From positions 186,001 through 250,000 of the forward strand of contig JAYWVB010000004.1 of the NCBI GenBank assembly GCA_039881045.1: DNA of 64,000 bases, read 5' to 3'. The number at the start of each line of letters is the position of its first letter. Positions within the stretch are counted from its first letter, which is position 1. The notes under the pieces are model-generated. The model saw only the letters and a list, made by a program, of their open reading frames with translations, was not told where the DNA came from and did not search any database. This document shows positions 54,524-64,000 of this stretch, in pieces. A program made the translations under genes and the position numbers. The DNA is from Chaetomium olivaceum (Eukaryota; Ascomycota; Sordariomycetes; Sordariales; Chaetomiaceae).

Positions 54524-55837
54524 ATGGCGTCCTCTCCCGACAACCGAGCCTTGCCGCTTGCGGCCGTCAATATCGCGGCTTTGGTTCTCGCCATGATAGT
54601 AACGGCTCTTCGGTGTTTTGTCCGTATCCGGCTGCTCAAAGCCTTTGGAGGAGACGACTGGCTGATGCTGGCTGCTGCAGTATGTCTCTCTGGCGGGGCC
54701 CGTATCTCACATAGGGCGAATTGCTAACCCGCTGTCTCCGTGAAGGTTTGCTTTGCTTTCTACTGCTCCTTCTCCCTCGCTGGTGTCGCCAACGGGACAG
54801 GTCAACATGTGGCCGATTTAACCAAAGAGGCCAACGCAGAAGCTAGAAAGGTGAAGATATATCATCAACCAGACGGCCAACCGCGTTGTGTGCTGACATC
54901 CAAGTTGTCTCTCAGTGGTGGTACTGCTGCTATCCAACCTACGCCGTCACTATGGCGCTATCCAAGATGTCCATCACCTTCTTTTTTCCGTCGCGTCATC
55001 GTTGAACGGGTGCACAGGTGGATTCTCATCATTGCCGCGGTATTGACCGTTGTCAGCTGCTTCATCTTCTTTTTTGCCTGCGTCTTCCAGTGTTGGCCCG
55101 TCAGCTACTTCTGGAACAAGTACAGCCAGACAGGCACCTGCATCCCGGACGCCATCGTCATCGCCCTGGCCATGCTGTTCAGCGTCATCAACATCATCAC
55201 CGACTTCACCTTCGCCCTGATGCCGGCCTGGATTCTATCCCATCTCAACATGAAGCGCAAGACCAAGCTAGCTCTGTGCCTTCTGATGGGCCTCGGTTGC
55301 GTGTAAGTGGCGTCCCGCCCCTGACAGCTGATCCCCCGGCACCGTCAAAGCTTTTTTGCTCACAAAGTTCGATTACAGTGCCAGTGCCGCCGTGGTTGTT
55401 CGTCTCCCATACATACATCTGATTGCCAGCGACGATTTCCTATACGACACGGTCGACGTCGCCATCTGGTCCACAGTCGAGCAGTGTCTAGCCATCACAG
55501 CAGGGGGCTCGCCACGCTGCAACCCTTGGTCAAACTCATTGGGTTTAAGCTCGGACTCACCGCCCGCCCTTCATTGCCCGGCCCATCGGGATACGGCAAC
55601 AATACGCCCATGCCGCAAGGGTCGATTGCCGTCAAGAGGTCTTTCACCCATAGGACAGAGGCTAGGACACCTGCCCACGACAAGTACGACCAGCCAGGTC
55701 TTAAGCTGCAACCAGTGATTGGAGAATATTCGGCCGAGTGCTACAACACGAGCCAGGAACTTCTCAGGGTACCGTCGGGGTCAGACGGAAAGCCGTCCAA
55801 GGAGTCAGAGAGGAGTTCCCACTCACGACATGGATAG
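54524..55837 (+). CDS. PTH11-like rhodopsin-domain membrane receptor
   Basis: Exons are 54524-54679, 54746-54850, 54916-55302 and 55379-55837, about 368 aa. Helices of the fungal rhodopsin-type domain: AAVNIAALVLAMIVTALRCF, then WILIIAAVLTVVSCFIFFFA and AIVIALAMLFSVINIITDF. Signature blocks are RIRLLKAFGGDDWLM, FQCWPVSYFWNKY and WSTVEQCLAITAG. Two one-base breaks occur. An extra T in the T6 run (54982-54987) separates MALSKMSITFF from RRVIVERVHRW. A lost G in the G5 run (55503-55507) separates ITAG from LATLQPLVKLIGF. They cancel. The cytoplasmic tail is Ser/Pro/Lys-rich. Such receptors sense surface or nutrient cues at the plasma membrane; the ligand is unknown. Confidence 0.8.
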
Positions 55838-56067
55838 TCATAGCGTGTTAGGAATTAAGGCGTCTTCTTTTGTTAGTATGCCATGTCTTCGCAACCCTTG
55901 AATACGACCGAACCTCCCAGTATACAAGGATATAACTCAGGATGTGAAACCTTTTTCTTCAACTTAACTAATGCATTGCTTAGTATAGTTAATAATAGAG
56001 TACTAATAATAATAATTACCCAGTAAACATTATCATGTGCACCCCCCACTGAACGTACACCTCCCTC

Positions 56068-58029
56068 TCACAGCGCGCTCAAGATATCATCCGCCGCCTT
56101 CTCAGCCACCATGTACGTCGACACAGCGGTAAACGTACCCGGAATCCGCGGATACACCGATGCGTCCACCACCCGCAGCCCCTGCACCCCGCGCACGCGG
56201 AACTGGCTATCCAACACGGCCATCGGATCCCCATCCGGCCCGATCGGGCATGTCGAGCTGGCGTGGTGGCCCCAGCTGCCATCCTTGATGTACTGCTCGA
56301 TCTCTTCCTGCGTGGTGAATTCCGCCCCTGGTAGCACCTCGTTCGTCCGCACCGGCTGGCGGCGCAGCGCGCGGCGGGCGAGCTCGATCGCCTCGTACAT
56401 GGCCTGCAGGTCGGCTTTGTAGTCGCCGTTACCCGTATCGAAGTAGTTGTAAGTTATTTCGGGTGCGTCCAGCGGGTCCGCAGAGCGCAGCTTCACGCTG
56501 CCGGCTGTGTTGCGGGGGTGAGACTTTAGGATCGCCCAAGACCACCACGTATGCTCAGCCGTGGCGTCGATGCTGTAACCGGGGTAGTAGCCTGCGAACT
56601 GGACGGGCCCGCCGAAGACGAAGGCGTCGAAGGTGCCGTCCGCGCTGGCGCTCGTCTTGTGGAGCATCGCCACCGACAGGCCCGCTGACGCGTACGTGCC
56701 GCGGTCGCCCAGCACGGGGTTCTGCCACCGGTCCAGGCAGGCGTCGTGCGTGTTATTGAACTGGAAAGTGCACCCCTTGAGCGCCGGCCAGTCCTTGGGC
56801 ACCTTGGCGGTCACGGTGGTCTCGTAGTGGTCTTGGAGGTTGGTGCCGACGCCGGGGACGTCGGCTACGAGCGGGATGCCGAACTGGGCGAGCTCGGCGG
56901 CCGGGCCGACGCCCGAGAGCTTGAGGATCTGCGGGGAGTTGTAGGCGCCGCCCGATATGATGACCTCGCGCGAGGCCGTGACCGACCCCGGGGTGCCCGG
57001 GCGCGCGGACCGGCTGAGCGGGCTGGCGCGGTAGAGGTGGGCGCCGTCGAGGAACTCGACCCCCGTGGCGCGTGGCGGGGAGGCGGAAGTATCGAATACG
57101 ACGCGCGTGACATGGCAATTTAGCCGGACATCCAGCGGGTACTTCTTGCTCCCGTCCTTGTTGCGGGCGTCACGGACGGAGACGACGAACTCGCGGGCGC
57201 CGGTGCGGGCGCCGTTGTTGGTGGCGATGGGGATCTGGTAGTAGTGCGGGTTGCGGTCACGGTGCTCGCTGTCGGCGTTGAGGTCGCCCGCCAGCAGCGT
57301 ACCGATGTTGATGACTTGGTTGGTGAGGTCGCCGAGGGCAAAGGCACCGCCGGTGATGGTGGCGAGGAGCTGCGGGTCCTTGAGCGGGACGGTGAGGGGG
57401 GTCAGCTCTGTGGTGAGCCAGCCGTCCTTGCCGTGGCCCTTGGATAGGCCCGGGAGGTACTGCTTCTTCTCCAGCCGCTGGAAGTATTTGCGCATGTTGT
57501 CAGGCGACCATGAGCTGTCTCCGGTCAGAGTGGCCATGTACTCGAAGTCGGACTGCTGCGGGTAAACAGAAACCATCGCATTGTGGGAGCTGCAGCCTCC
57601 CAAGTTCCCCGTACGGGGGTACAATGTGCCCTTCATCTTGGACCCGGGCGGCGGGTTGAGGCCCGTGTAGATGCCACCGTCGGGCGTGTCGTAGCTAGTT
57701 TTCCAATCCCTTGCCTGGCGCGCATCATCGGCGTAGTGGCGGACAAAGAAGTTCCATGCTAGATGCTCATCCTCGGAAACACGGGCGTGGTATGCCGGCA
57801 CGGTATAGTTGATGTTTGCGCCCTGGTCGTCGCCGGATTCGATGAGCAACGTTTTATGCCCGGCCAACGCCAAGCGGGCGGCAAGAGGACCACCTCCAGC
57901 TCCACTACCCACCACAACAAACTCGTAACCTGTGAGCTCAACGGCGTGGACCAACTTGAAGGCCACGCACGCGGCACCGAGGCCGAGAAGCCTACCGAGG
58001 AACATGATGGTTGACAAGCACGACGTCAA
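56068..58029 (-). CDS. Secreted GMC-family FAD oxidoreductase
   Basis: 653 aa, intronless. A hydrophobic N-terminus (MFLGRLLGLGAACVAFKLVHA) is a signal peptide; the start is 58029 or 58005. The FAD dinucleotide motif VVGSGAGGGPLAARLALAG lies at about 39-57. GMC signatures: YPRTGNLGGCSSHNAMV, SGGAYNSPQILKLSGVG and TNLQDHYE. The C-terminal catalytic His is in WGHHASSTCPIG. The second catalytic position, usually His or Asn after a Pro-x-Gly turn, here falls in YPRIPGTFTAVSTYM and looks non-canonical. GMC enzymes of family AA3 oxidise alcohols or sugars outside the cell, some feeding H2O2 to lignocellulose breakdown. The substrate here cannot be set. Confidence 0.88.
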   Translation of the reverse strand: MTSCLSTIMFLGRLLGLGAACVAFKLVHAVELTGYEFVVVGSGAGGGPLAARLALAGHKTLLIESGDDQGANINYTVPAYHARVSEDEHLAWNFFVRHYADDARQARDWKTSYDTPDGGIYTGLNPPPGSKMKGTLYPRTGNLGGCSSHNAMVSVYPQQSDFEYMATLTGDSSWSPDNMRKYFQRLEKKQYLPGLSKGHGKDGWLTTELTPLTVPLKDPQLLATITGGAFALGDLTNQVINIGTLLAGDLNADSEHRDRNPHYYQIPIATNNGARTGAREFVVSVRDARNKDGSKKYPLDVRLNCHVTRVVFDTSASPPRATGVEFLDGAHLYRASPLSRSARPGTPGSVTASREVIISGGAYNSPQILKLSGVGPAAELAQFGIPLVADVPGVGTNLQDHYETTVTAKVPKDWPALKGCTFQFNNTHDACLDRWQNPVLGDRGTYASAGLSVAMLHKTSASADGTFDAFVFGGPVQFAGYYPGYSIDATAEHTWWSWAILKSHPRNTAGSVKLRSADPLDAPEITYNYFDTGNGDYKADLQAMYEAIELARRALRRQPVRTNEVLPGAEFTTQEEIEQYIKDGSWGHHASSTCPIGPDGDPMAVLDSQFRVRGVQGLRVVDASVYPRIPGTFTAVSTYMVAEKAADDILSAL

Positions 58030-59378
58030 TGAGCTAGTACAGCAGGCAAGTGATCTCTATGATATGGCTAAGACAGTCGGTCCAGTTGAATAGTTAAAAG
58101 GGGGCGATCTGACTTCCCAGTCATCCCGGACTTCGGTCTCGGTCCGAACCTCTGTTAACCCGACGACTCGGAAGTCGAAATCGGGAGGCTCATTTTAAAG
58201 ATATTTTGCCAAGCGGGCCAAAGCGGCCAGGATCGCCAGCGTTCGCCCAGCACCAGTCTCCAAAATCTTGGTTGGTTTGCAGACTCGTGGCAGGCGAGCG
58301 TAACACGAGCTCCCCAAGGTGAGACATGATCGACAATTTGGCCCCGCACGCGTCCCGATCCCCCGAGGTGAACCCATGGGCAAAAGAAGCGGGGCTCGTA
58401 GCGTCGAAGCGTGAGTTGTATTTGTAGGAACGAAACAATGATTCTAAAAACTACAGAAAATTTCATCTCGATTTACATATATTTTACTCGGTTTCTATTT
58501 TCCTTGCTTCTTTCCATCCTTCCTGTTGTGTTGCTTTTCTAATTTACTTTTACACGAATTTAACCTTCCCCAAGACAGGGATCATTCGGAGGACAGGGGG
58601 AGTCTTGCGGTTCAAGCCGTAGCAAAGGACGGGGAGGCCCACAACGCGAACGCGCAACACATGCATGATTCGAGGCCTGAGAGGAGGCGAGGTTGCAGTT
58701 GAGTTGCAGATAGGGAATATAACCAGATCATCTCTACGTTGTAATATGTATGCCATTGGCGTCTCACTTGTTACCTCTTCTTCCCCAGCACTGCAGTACA
58801 TTAAGGTATGTTCTTAACCTCACCCCACCGAGATGTTCCGTACTCATTATATCTCTCTTGACAGTGATAAATCTGTTTGCCTTCAGAGGTCCTGCTCTCG
58901 CTAGAAGCTCGACCGTGGCGCAATCAATAGTCAAGGCTGTCTCTCAATCGGCTGGGGACGCAAGTCTGCCTGCGATAGCCCGGCCAGGTCACGGCCCCAG
59001 CGAATGGCCAGCATCGCCTCGATAGCAACAGGCACTCAGGCACTCATGTTAGAAAAATCTGCCCTGCCCTGAGGCCTACAATATGGGGACGAGACGGGCC
59101 AGCCAGCCAACCAACGGCTGTGGTCCAACGGTTCTTGCCGAAACCAAAGCTGTTCCGTTTGCTGCGCTTTCTCGGGCATGATTGCATAATGTTCTGATCG
59201 ACCTCAGGGTTCTTCAGGACCAGAAACAAGGACTCTTAAATGCCCATTTCGCCTGTGTCTTTCCCGCCTTGTTAGACTTACACAACGTTCTTCGATCATA
59301 CTTCTCACCCCCACAACCCTCAGTCTCTTGCTGTACCTATTACCGAGTCATATCCTCCACACCACCACAGCTTCCAAC
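58030..59378. other. Intergenic region
   Basis: No recognised gene. Probably holds the promoters of the GMC gene (minus strand) and the dynamin gene (plus strand, CT-rich leader near 59260-59370). Confidence 0.5.
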
Positions 59379-61788
59379 ATGGTCGCTTTCGCGAGCAACG
59401 CCTTGAGCAAGCTTTGCTCCAAGGATCAACTCGCGCTTCTCGACTCGATCGACCGCCTCCGCTTTCAAGGCATCAACAAGTACATCTCCCTGCCACAAAT
59501 CATTGTCTGCGGCGACCAGTCATCTGGCAAGAGTTCAGTCCTCGAAGCAATCTCGAGTGTCTCTTTTCCCGTCAAGAGCAACCTGTGCACCCGTTTCCCA
59601 ACGGAGCTAGTCTTGCGCAAAGACCCTCACATTAGCGCCTCTGTGTCCATCGTTCCCCATGAATCCCGCGCCGAGGCCGAGCGGGCAGCTCTACTGGCCT
59701 TTGGTGAGGAGCTAGTCGGATTCGAAGACCTTCCTGGGCTGATCGAGAAGGCCAAGGCAGAGATGGGCATTACCACGCACGGCAGAGCCTTTGCCAAGGA
59801 CATCCTCCGCATCGAAGTGACCGGCCCAGATAAACCTCATCTCACGATTGTAGACCTTCCCGGCCTCATCCACTCCGAAACAAAGAACCAGACGGCTTCA
59901 GACGTTCACCTCATCCAGGAGGTTGTGAATTCCTACATGAAGGAGCCACGCTGCATCATCCTAGCTGTGGTGTCCGCCAAGAACGACTTTGCCAACCAGG
60001 TAGTCTTAAAGCTGGCGAGAGCCGCCGATCCACAAGGTGTCCGAACTTTGGGTGTCATCACAAAGCCCGACACCCTAGTCCCGGAGGCGAGAGCGAAACC
60101 AATTATGTCTCGCTTGCCAGGAACCAGGAGATTGAATTCCGCCACGGATGGCACGTTCTGAAAAACATGGACTCCGAGAAAGGAGGCTCGTCGGATCTTT
60201 TGGCCAGGGGATGCTGAAGAGTCACTTTTCTTTAGCTCGGGCGTTTGGGCCTCCCTTCCACTTTCCTCCCTCGGGATTGACAAGCTGCGCGGCCGTCTTA
60301 GCAGGGTTCTCTTAGGGCAAATTGCTACAGAACTTCCGAGCCTGATGGATGAGATCGAACAAAAGTTCAAGACCTGTGAAACTCAGCTCGAGAAACTCGG
60401 AGACCCACGGTCAAGCCCGGAGGAGCAGCGACTGTACCTGATCCACCTGAGCCAATCTTTCCAGGCACTCGTCAAGTCATCGGCGGACGGTAACTACGAT
60501 AGCTCGTTCTTCGCTGACGCTAAAACCACACCGGGCTACGAACAGCGCATCCGGGCGGTTGTTCAGAACCTGAACGAGGACTTTGCGTCTAAACTGTCGC
60601 TTCAAGGTCACTACCGCCAGGTCATCGATGGAAAACCCGAGACTACGGACGCTACCGATCCCCACGGGGTAGTTCAAATTTCCAAGGACGACTTCATCAA
60701 GCAAATTGAGCAGCTGATGCGCAAGACACGAGGTCGCGAGTTGCCTGGGACCTTCAACCCAATGATCGTCATTGACCTATTCCGGGAGCAATCTCGCCCG
60801 TGGGAGGAAATCACACGCCGCCATGTGGAGAGCGTGTGGGAGGCTACCTCGAGCTTCGTGAAGCTTGTCATTGCACACACCGCTGACTCGTCGACGGCCA
60901 AGGCGCTCGAACATGAGGTTTTCGGCCCAGCTATGACGGACATCCTGAAGGAAATGCGCAACAAGACCACTGAGCTGCTAAAGCCACTTCAAAGCGGCCA
61001 CCCGGTCACGTACAATCACTATTTTGCCGAGACCCTCCAGAAAATGCGCGAGAGCAGACGAAGAGAGGTTCAGGATGAGATTCTGTGCCGGTTCCTCAGA
61101 GTTTCATCGGTCGAGTCAAGCGTCCACATACAAAGCGCGTACTACGATCTCAAAGGCCTTTCCGACGCTCTGATTGCGGACAATAGACCGAACGTGAAGC
61201 GGCAGGCCGCCAACGAGGCTATGGATTGTTTGAATGCCTACTACAAGGCAAGTGCTACCTTTCATTCATCCAATGCCATCCTGGGTTCCGACTTGGGATG
61301 ACCAGCCAACAACCGCTGCTAACAGTTTCGGCGTTATAGGTTGCCCTAGAACGGTTCATCGATGATGTGGCGGTCGAAGTGATTGAGGCCAAGCTGATGT
61401 CCGCTCTAGACGGCATCTTGTCCCCTCTCTCGGTCCACCTGATGCCCGCCGACGAAGTGGCTCGCATTGCCGGGGAGTCTGAGGAGACCCGTGCAGAGCG
61501 TGACCAGCTCAACAAGCAGCTCGACGTGCTTCAAAACGGCCTAGAGACGTGCAAGCGCTTCGTGGGATTCAGGATCAGCGGGGGTGCGAGCGACCAATAA
61601 TCCATTCTTTGGTTTCTTCTTAGCCGACTAATGACGGATTCATAGATTCGGTCCTCGTTTCTGCCCAGGGCACCGGTCGCATCAGCCCCACTGACAGTGT
61701 AGACAACTCGGACAATACCGGTAGCACTCCCGTGTCTACCGAACCTGAACTTGAAATTGGCCTTGCAGAAGTTGCAGAAGGCTTCTAG
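59379..61788 (+). CDS. Dynamin-like GTPase
   Basis: Exons are 59379-61247, 61340-61583 and 61646-61788, about 751 aa. GTPase motifs: G1 GDQSSGKSS (residues 45-53), G3 DLPG (159-162) and G4 TKPD (228-231). The middle/stalk and effector regions follow (GIDKLRGRLSRVLLGQIATE, VALERFIDDVAVEVIEAK). Intron 1 is GC-AG: AAG|GCAAGT donor, TTATAG acceptor. Intron 2 (61584-61645) leads to a short Ser/Glu-rich last exon. Two one-base breaks cancel: a lost G at 60083-60084 (KPDTLVP, then GESETNYVSLARNQEIEF) and an extra G at 60207-60210 (LLAR, then DAEESLFFSSGVW). Dynamins self-assemble and constrict membranes. There is no PH domain or transmembrane helix, as in Mx- or Vps1-like fungal paralogues. Confidence 0.88.
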
Positions 61789-62417
61789 GGTACCTCGGGC
61801 AAGAAGTCAAAGACGAAGAAGGGATTGGCCAGATCTGACTACGACTGATCCATCTACCTAATTAGTGGGGGCTTGGTGGTTTCTCGTCTCGACGTAATAA
61901 ACCGCAATCTTGATCAGCCATTGGTGCAAAAGTGTGATTTCCTCTTTTGATACCCATCCCAACCAAATATAATCACAAACGAGTCGTTCTTGACATGCCG
62001 ATGGAACTCTAAAACCGAGACGGCCTCTGTCAACTCGAGAATATGCTCGTTACGTGTTTTAACGGCAGGGGAATTTACCACGCGCGGGCCCCAACCTCTT
62101 CTGTACGGCCTCGTGTAGCATTTGGTACGTTTGCGATGGTGGAGTATTAATTTGCAGTACCTACCTAGGTACCATGGGAGTACCTTAGATATTTTGGGTC
62201 AACCACTTGTAACCGCCCTTAATTAGCAAACCTTTTTCCCCAACCCTTTGATCCTCTTTCAAGGTTACGAGGGTTATGCCCTATCCGGAAACAGTTCTTT
62301 ATTTTATAGCCCGGTGGTTGACAAAGACCACCACAAGCTAATGCCCTATTTCTCCTACTCGAGTCGTCGACGATGCAGCTCTAAGGTTGGGACGACAGCT
62401 TCGTCAAAACAATACCA
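61789..62417. other. Intergenic region
   Basis: No recognised gene. TACCTACCTAGGTACC near 62158-62173 contains a palindromic GGTACC/CCTAGG core. Otherwise trailer and leader sequence. Confidence 0.5.
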
Positions 62418-64000
62418 ATGGAAGGAAAAGCAAGAAGTTCCCTCATCCATTTGAGCCCCTACTTCCATCCTGTACCAGGCTCCCGGGGCTACCACGGTCG
62501 AAAGCTAACACGCCACGGCTTCTTAAGCAACCTCTGGGGCCTCCAAAAGCATCGTACATTCAAGCCAGCCTCGACCTTTATGAACCACCCTCGCAAGATG
62601 CCCCGAGCAAATCCCGATACCCAATCAAACCCCCAGCGAGGGTTGGGGGTATCAGATGGGATTCCAGCACAGCTGATTCAGTCTACCCTTGACCGTAATC
62701 TCGGTGCTTTGCACCGCGAGTTTCAAGACGTGGGCCAGGGTATACAACGTCTAGAAAAGGCGGCAGAGAACATTTCCAACGAGCTTGCTCATGGAATTGA
62801 CAAGTTCTTTGAGCGACTTGCACCCTGGGAATCCGGACAACAACACCGAGAAGAAATCGAGCGCGAGCAGAATGCCAGCTTGCTACGGGAACATCAACTT
62901 GAGATTGAAGAGTTGCGAAAGAAAAGAAAGCTAGATGCAAAATTGCTTGAGGAGATGAAAAAGGAGCTAGCGGTCGCAAACATGCGTGCACATATTGCCG
63001 TCACGGATCTTGCTCGTGTCCAAAGCATGATGGACGGTAAACTCAAGCAAATTGAGGAACATGAAAACGCACAGAAAAATATCACGGCCTCTTTCCTGGG
63101 CTTAAGAGAGACCATCCTGGCTTTTGCTGGGAGTACCGCAGTTCAACTCGGTCCTCTGCCCGGTACCCTTGCAGCCGCGGACAACCTGTTTCGCCCTCGT
63201 TCGTGGAATTGCGCAAGCTCCTCTCAGCGGAAATACAGAGTAATGGCCAAGATCTTTCAGCTGCTTTTCAAACGCATCCTACGATCCGGGCTGCGCATCT
63301 TCGGCGTCCAGGTGTTCCTCGAAAACGATGGGAACCCATCAATTTCCGATGCAGAAGCCCATCTCCGTACCCTGGGGAGGAGCTTATAGCTATTGGAAGT
63401 TAGCCTCCCCTTCCACTCCGTAAATAACAGCCCTGCTAACCCAGTTCTTCTCCCTTAGTCGACGACGCAAAACTCGACAAATGGATAGCCACAACGATCG
63501 ACACGGTGAGCCCTCTACAACACATCCCCAGCAATATCGAGGGAACCGCCCAGGAGATCTTTGAAGCACTTGCCCCAGTGATACGTTTCGCGTTTATCCG
63601 CAACACAGATAAAGTCAAGGACCAGCTCTCGAGAATCTGTGAGGAGGCCGTCCGCCTGAAGCTCGCCTTACGGCAAACTCCCGGCAACTACAAAATCGAA
63701 GTCCCGTCACAAGACTCAAACAAGTTGGGGGAACCCAGCTGCGATGAGGGCACGGGATCTCTCAAAACCACGGAATGGCTTCACGTGCTCGATCGTGAGG
63801 ACACTGACTTGGGCTCCCAAAGAACGCGTCAAGGGACGATAGCTGAGCATGAAAAAAGGGAGATTGCCTATATTCCCTTCGGTGCGCTAACCAAGCTCGG
63901 GGAGGATCCTGGCGGGAAGAAGATCAAAATTGTCTTGGAAAAGGGATGGGTAGTTACGAAGGCCGGGAACCAGAAGCTGAAACAGGGGATTCCAGCGACG
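62418..64000 (+). CDS. Coiled-coil protein, runs off the window
   Basis: Start uncertain (62418, or MNHPRKMPRAN at 62580). A coiled coil lies at about residues 95-215: REEIEREQNASLLREHQLEI and LEEMKKELAVANMRAHIAV. In-frame reading fails near 63194-63196. One more C there joins AAADNLFRP to SFVELRKLLSAEIQSNGQDL, which runs to the intron at 63400-63458 (GTTAGC donor, CTAAC, CTTAG acceptor). The next exon (EELIAIGIDDAKLDKWIATT) is open to the window edge, although it contains no Met. Later segments include EKREIAYIPFGALTKLGEDP. Cut off at 64000. I recognise no family. Confidence 0.6.

Overview
This window looks like nuclear chromosomal DNA of a filamentous ascomycete, most likely a Sordariomycete. 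A Chaetomiaceae-like host is my guess, not something the sequence proves. The evidence is GC-rich coding sequence, short introns of 50-92 bp with GT...CTAAC...AG signals, and fungus-typical families: a Clr5-domain protein, a PTH11-like rhodopsin-domain receptor, DUF4419, GFA-domain proteins, a CE1 esterase, alternative oxidase and a dynamin-like GTPase. I recognised no tRNA, rRNA or CRISPR array. Genes are mostly monocistronic on both strands, and there is no obvious biosynthetic cluster.

Layout. 0-6.7 kb: Clr5-domain protein, intracellular GH31 alpha-glucosidase-like enzyme, and an alpha/beta hydrolase on the minus strand. 7.6-12.4 kb: a small mobile-element island. A decayed fungal orphan gene is followed at once by a complete pogo-type DNA transposon (8220-10080) with perfect 47-bp TIRs, a TA duplication and an intact transposase. 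Then comes a 5'-truncated LINE (10905-12401) bounded by a 13-bp target duplication. 12.7-22.3 kb: a small mitochondrial-looking protein, a double GFA-domain protein, a single-pass membrane protein, an M20 peptidase, a Cys-containing protein interrupted by TGA, and a 120-aa conserved-looking small protein. 22.4-28 kb: gene-poor, with coding remnants, one plausible two-exon gene carrying a retrotransposon-like beta-barrel motif, and a degenerate tandem copy of it. 28-32.5 kb: a long coiled-coil protein with 11-residue repeats, then a secreted DUF4419 protein. 34-37.6 kb: small Cys-rich and hypothetical genes, then alternative oxidase. 39.6-46 kb: a membrane-anchored protein and a 1,199-residue acidic disordered protein. 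46.9-52.9 kb: secreted CE1 esterase, Cys-rich protein, RING protein, and an MDR-type oxidoreductase. 54.5-64 kb: PTH11-like receptor, secreted GMC oxidoreductase, dynamin-like GTPase, and a coiled-coil protein running off the window.

Two themes cut across the window. First, many otherwise good genes are interrupted by single-nucleotide shifts, mostly in short homopolymers, and the correct frame is recognisable on both sides. That points to consensus indels in the assembly more than to mass pseudogenisation. Several genes below are therefore described as spans with a stated break. Second, three short introns (GC-AG type or in-frame read-through) are easy to miss with simple gene models.

Functionally the window mixes carbohydrate-active enzymes (GH31, CE1, GMC), respiration (AOX), peptide catabolism (M20), sensing (PTH11-like) and membrane remodelling (dynamin). 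I see nothing that requires these genes to work as one system. The strongest 'hidden' structures are the complete pogo element with duplicated sites inside its TIRs, the LINE insertion with its TSD, the BBD-like gene whose signature motif is rebuilt by splicing, and the hendecad repeat array.
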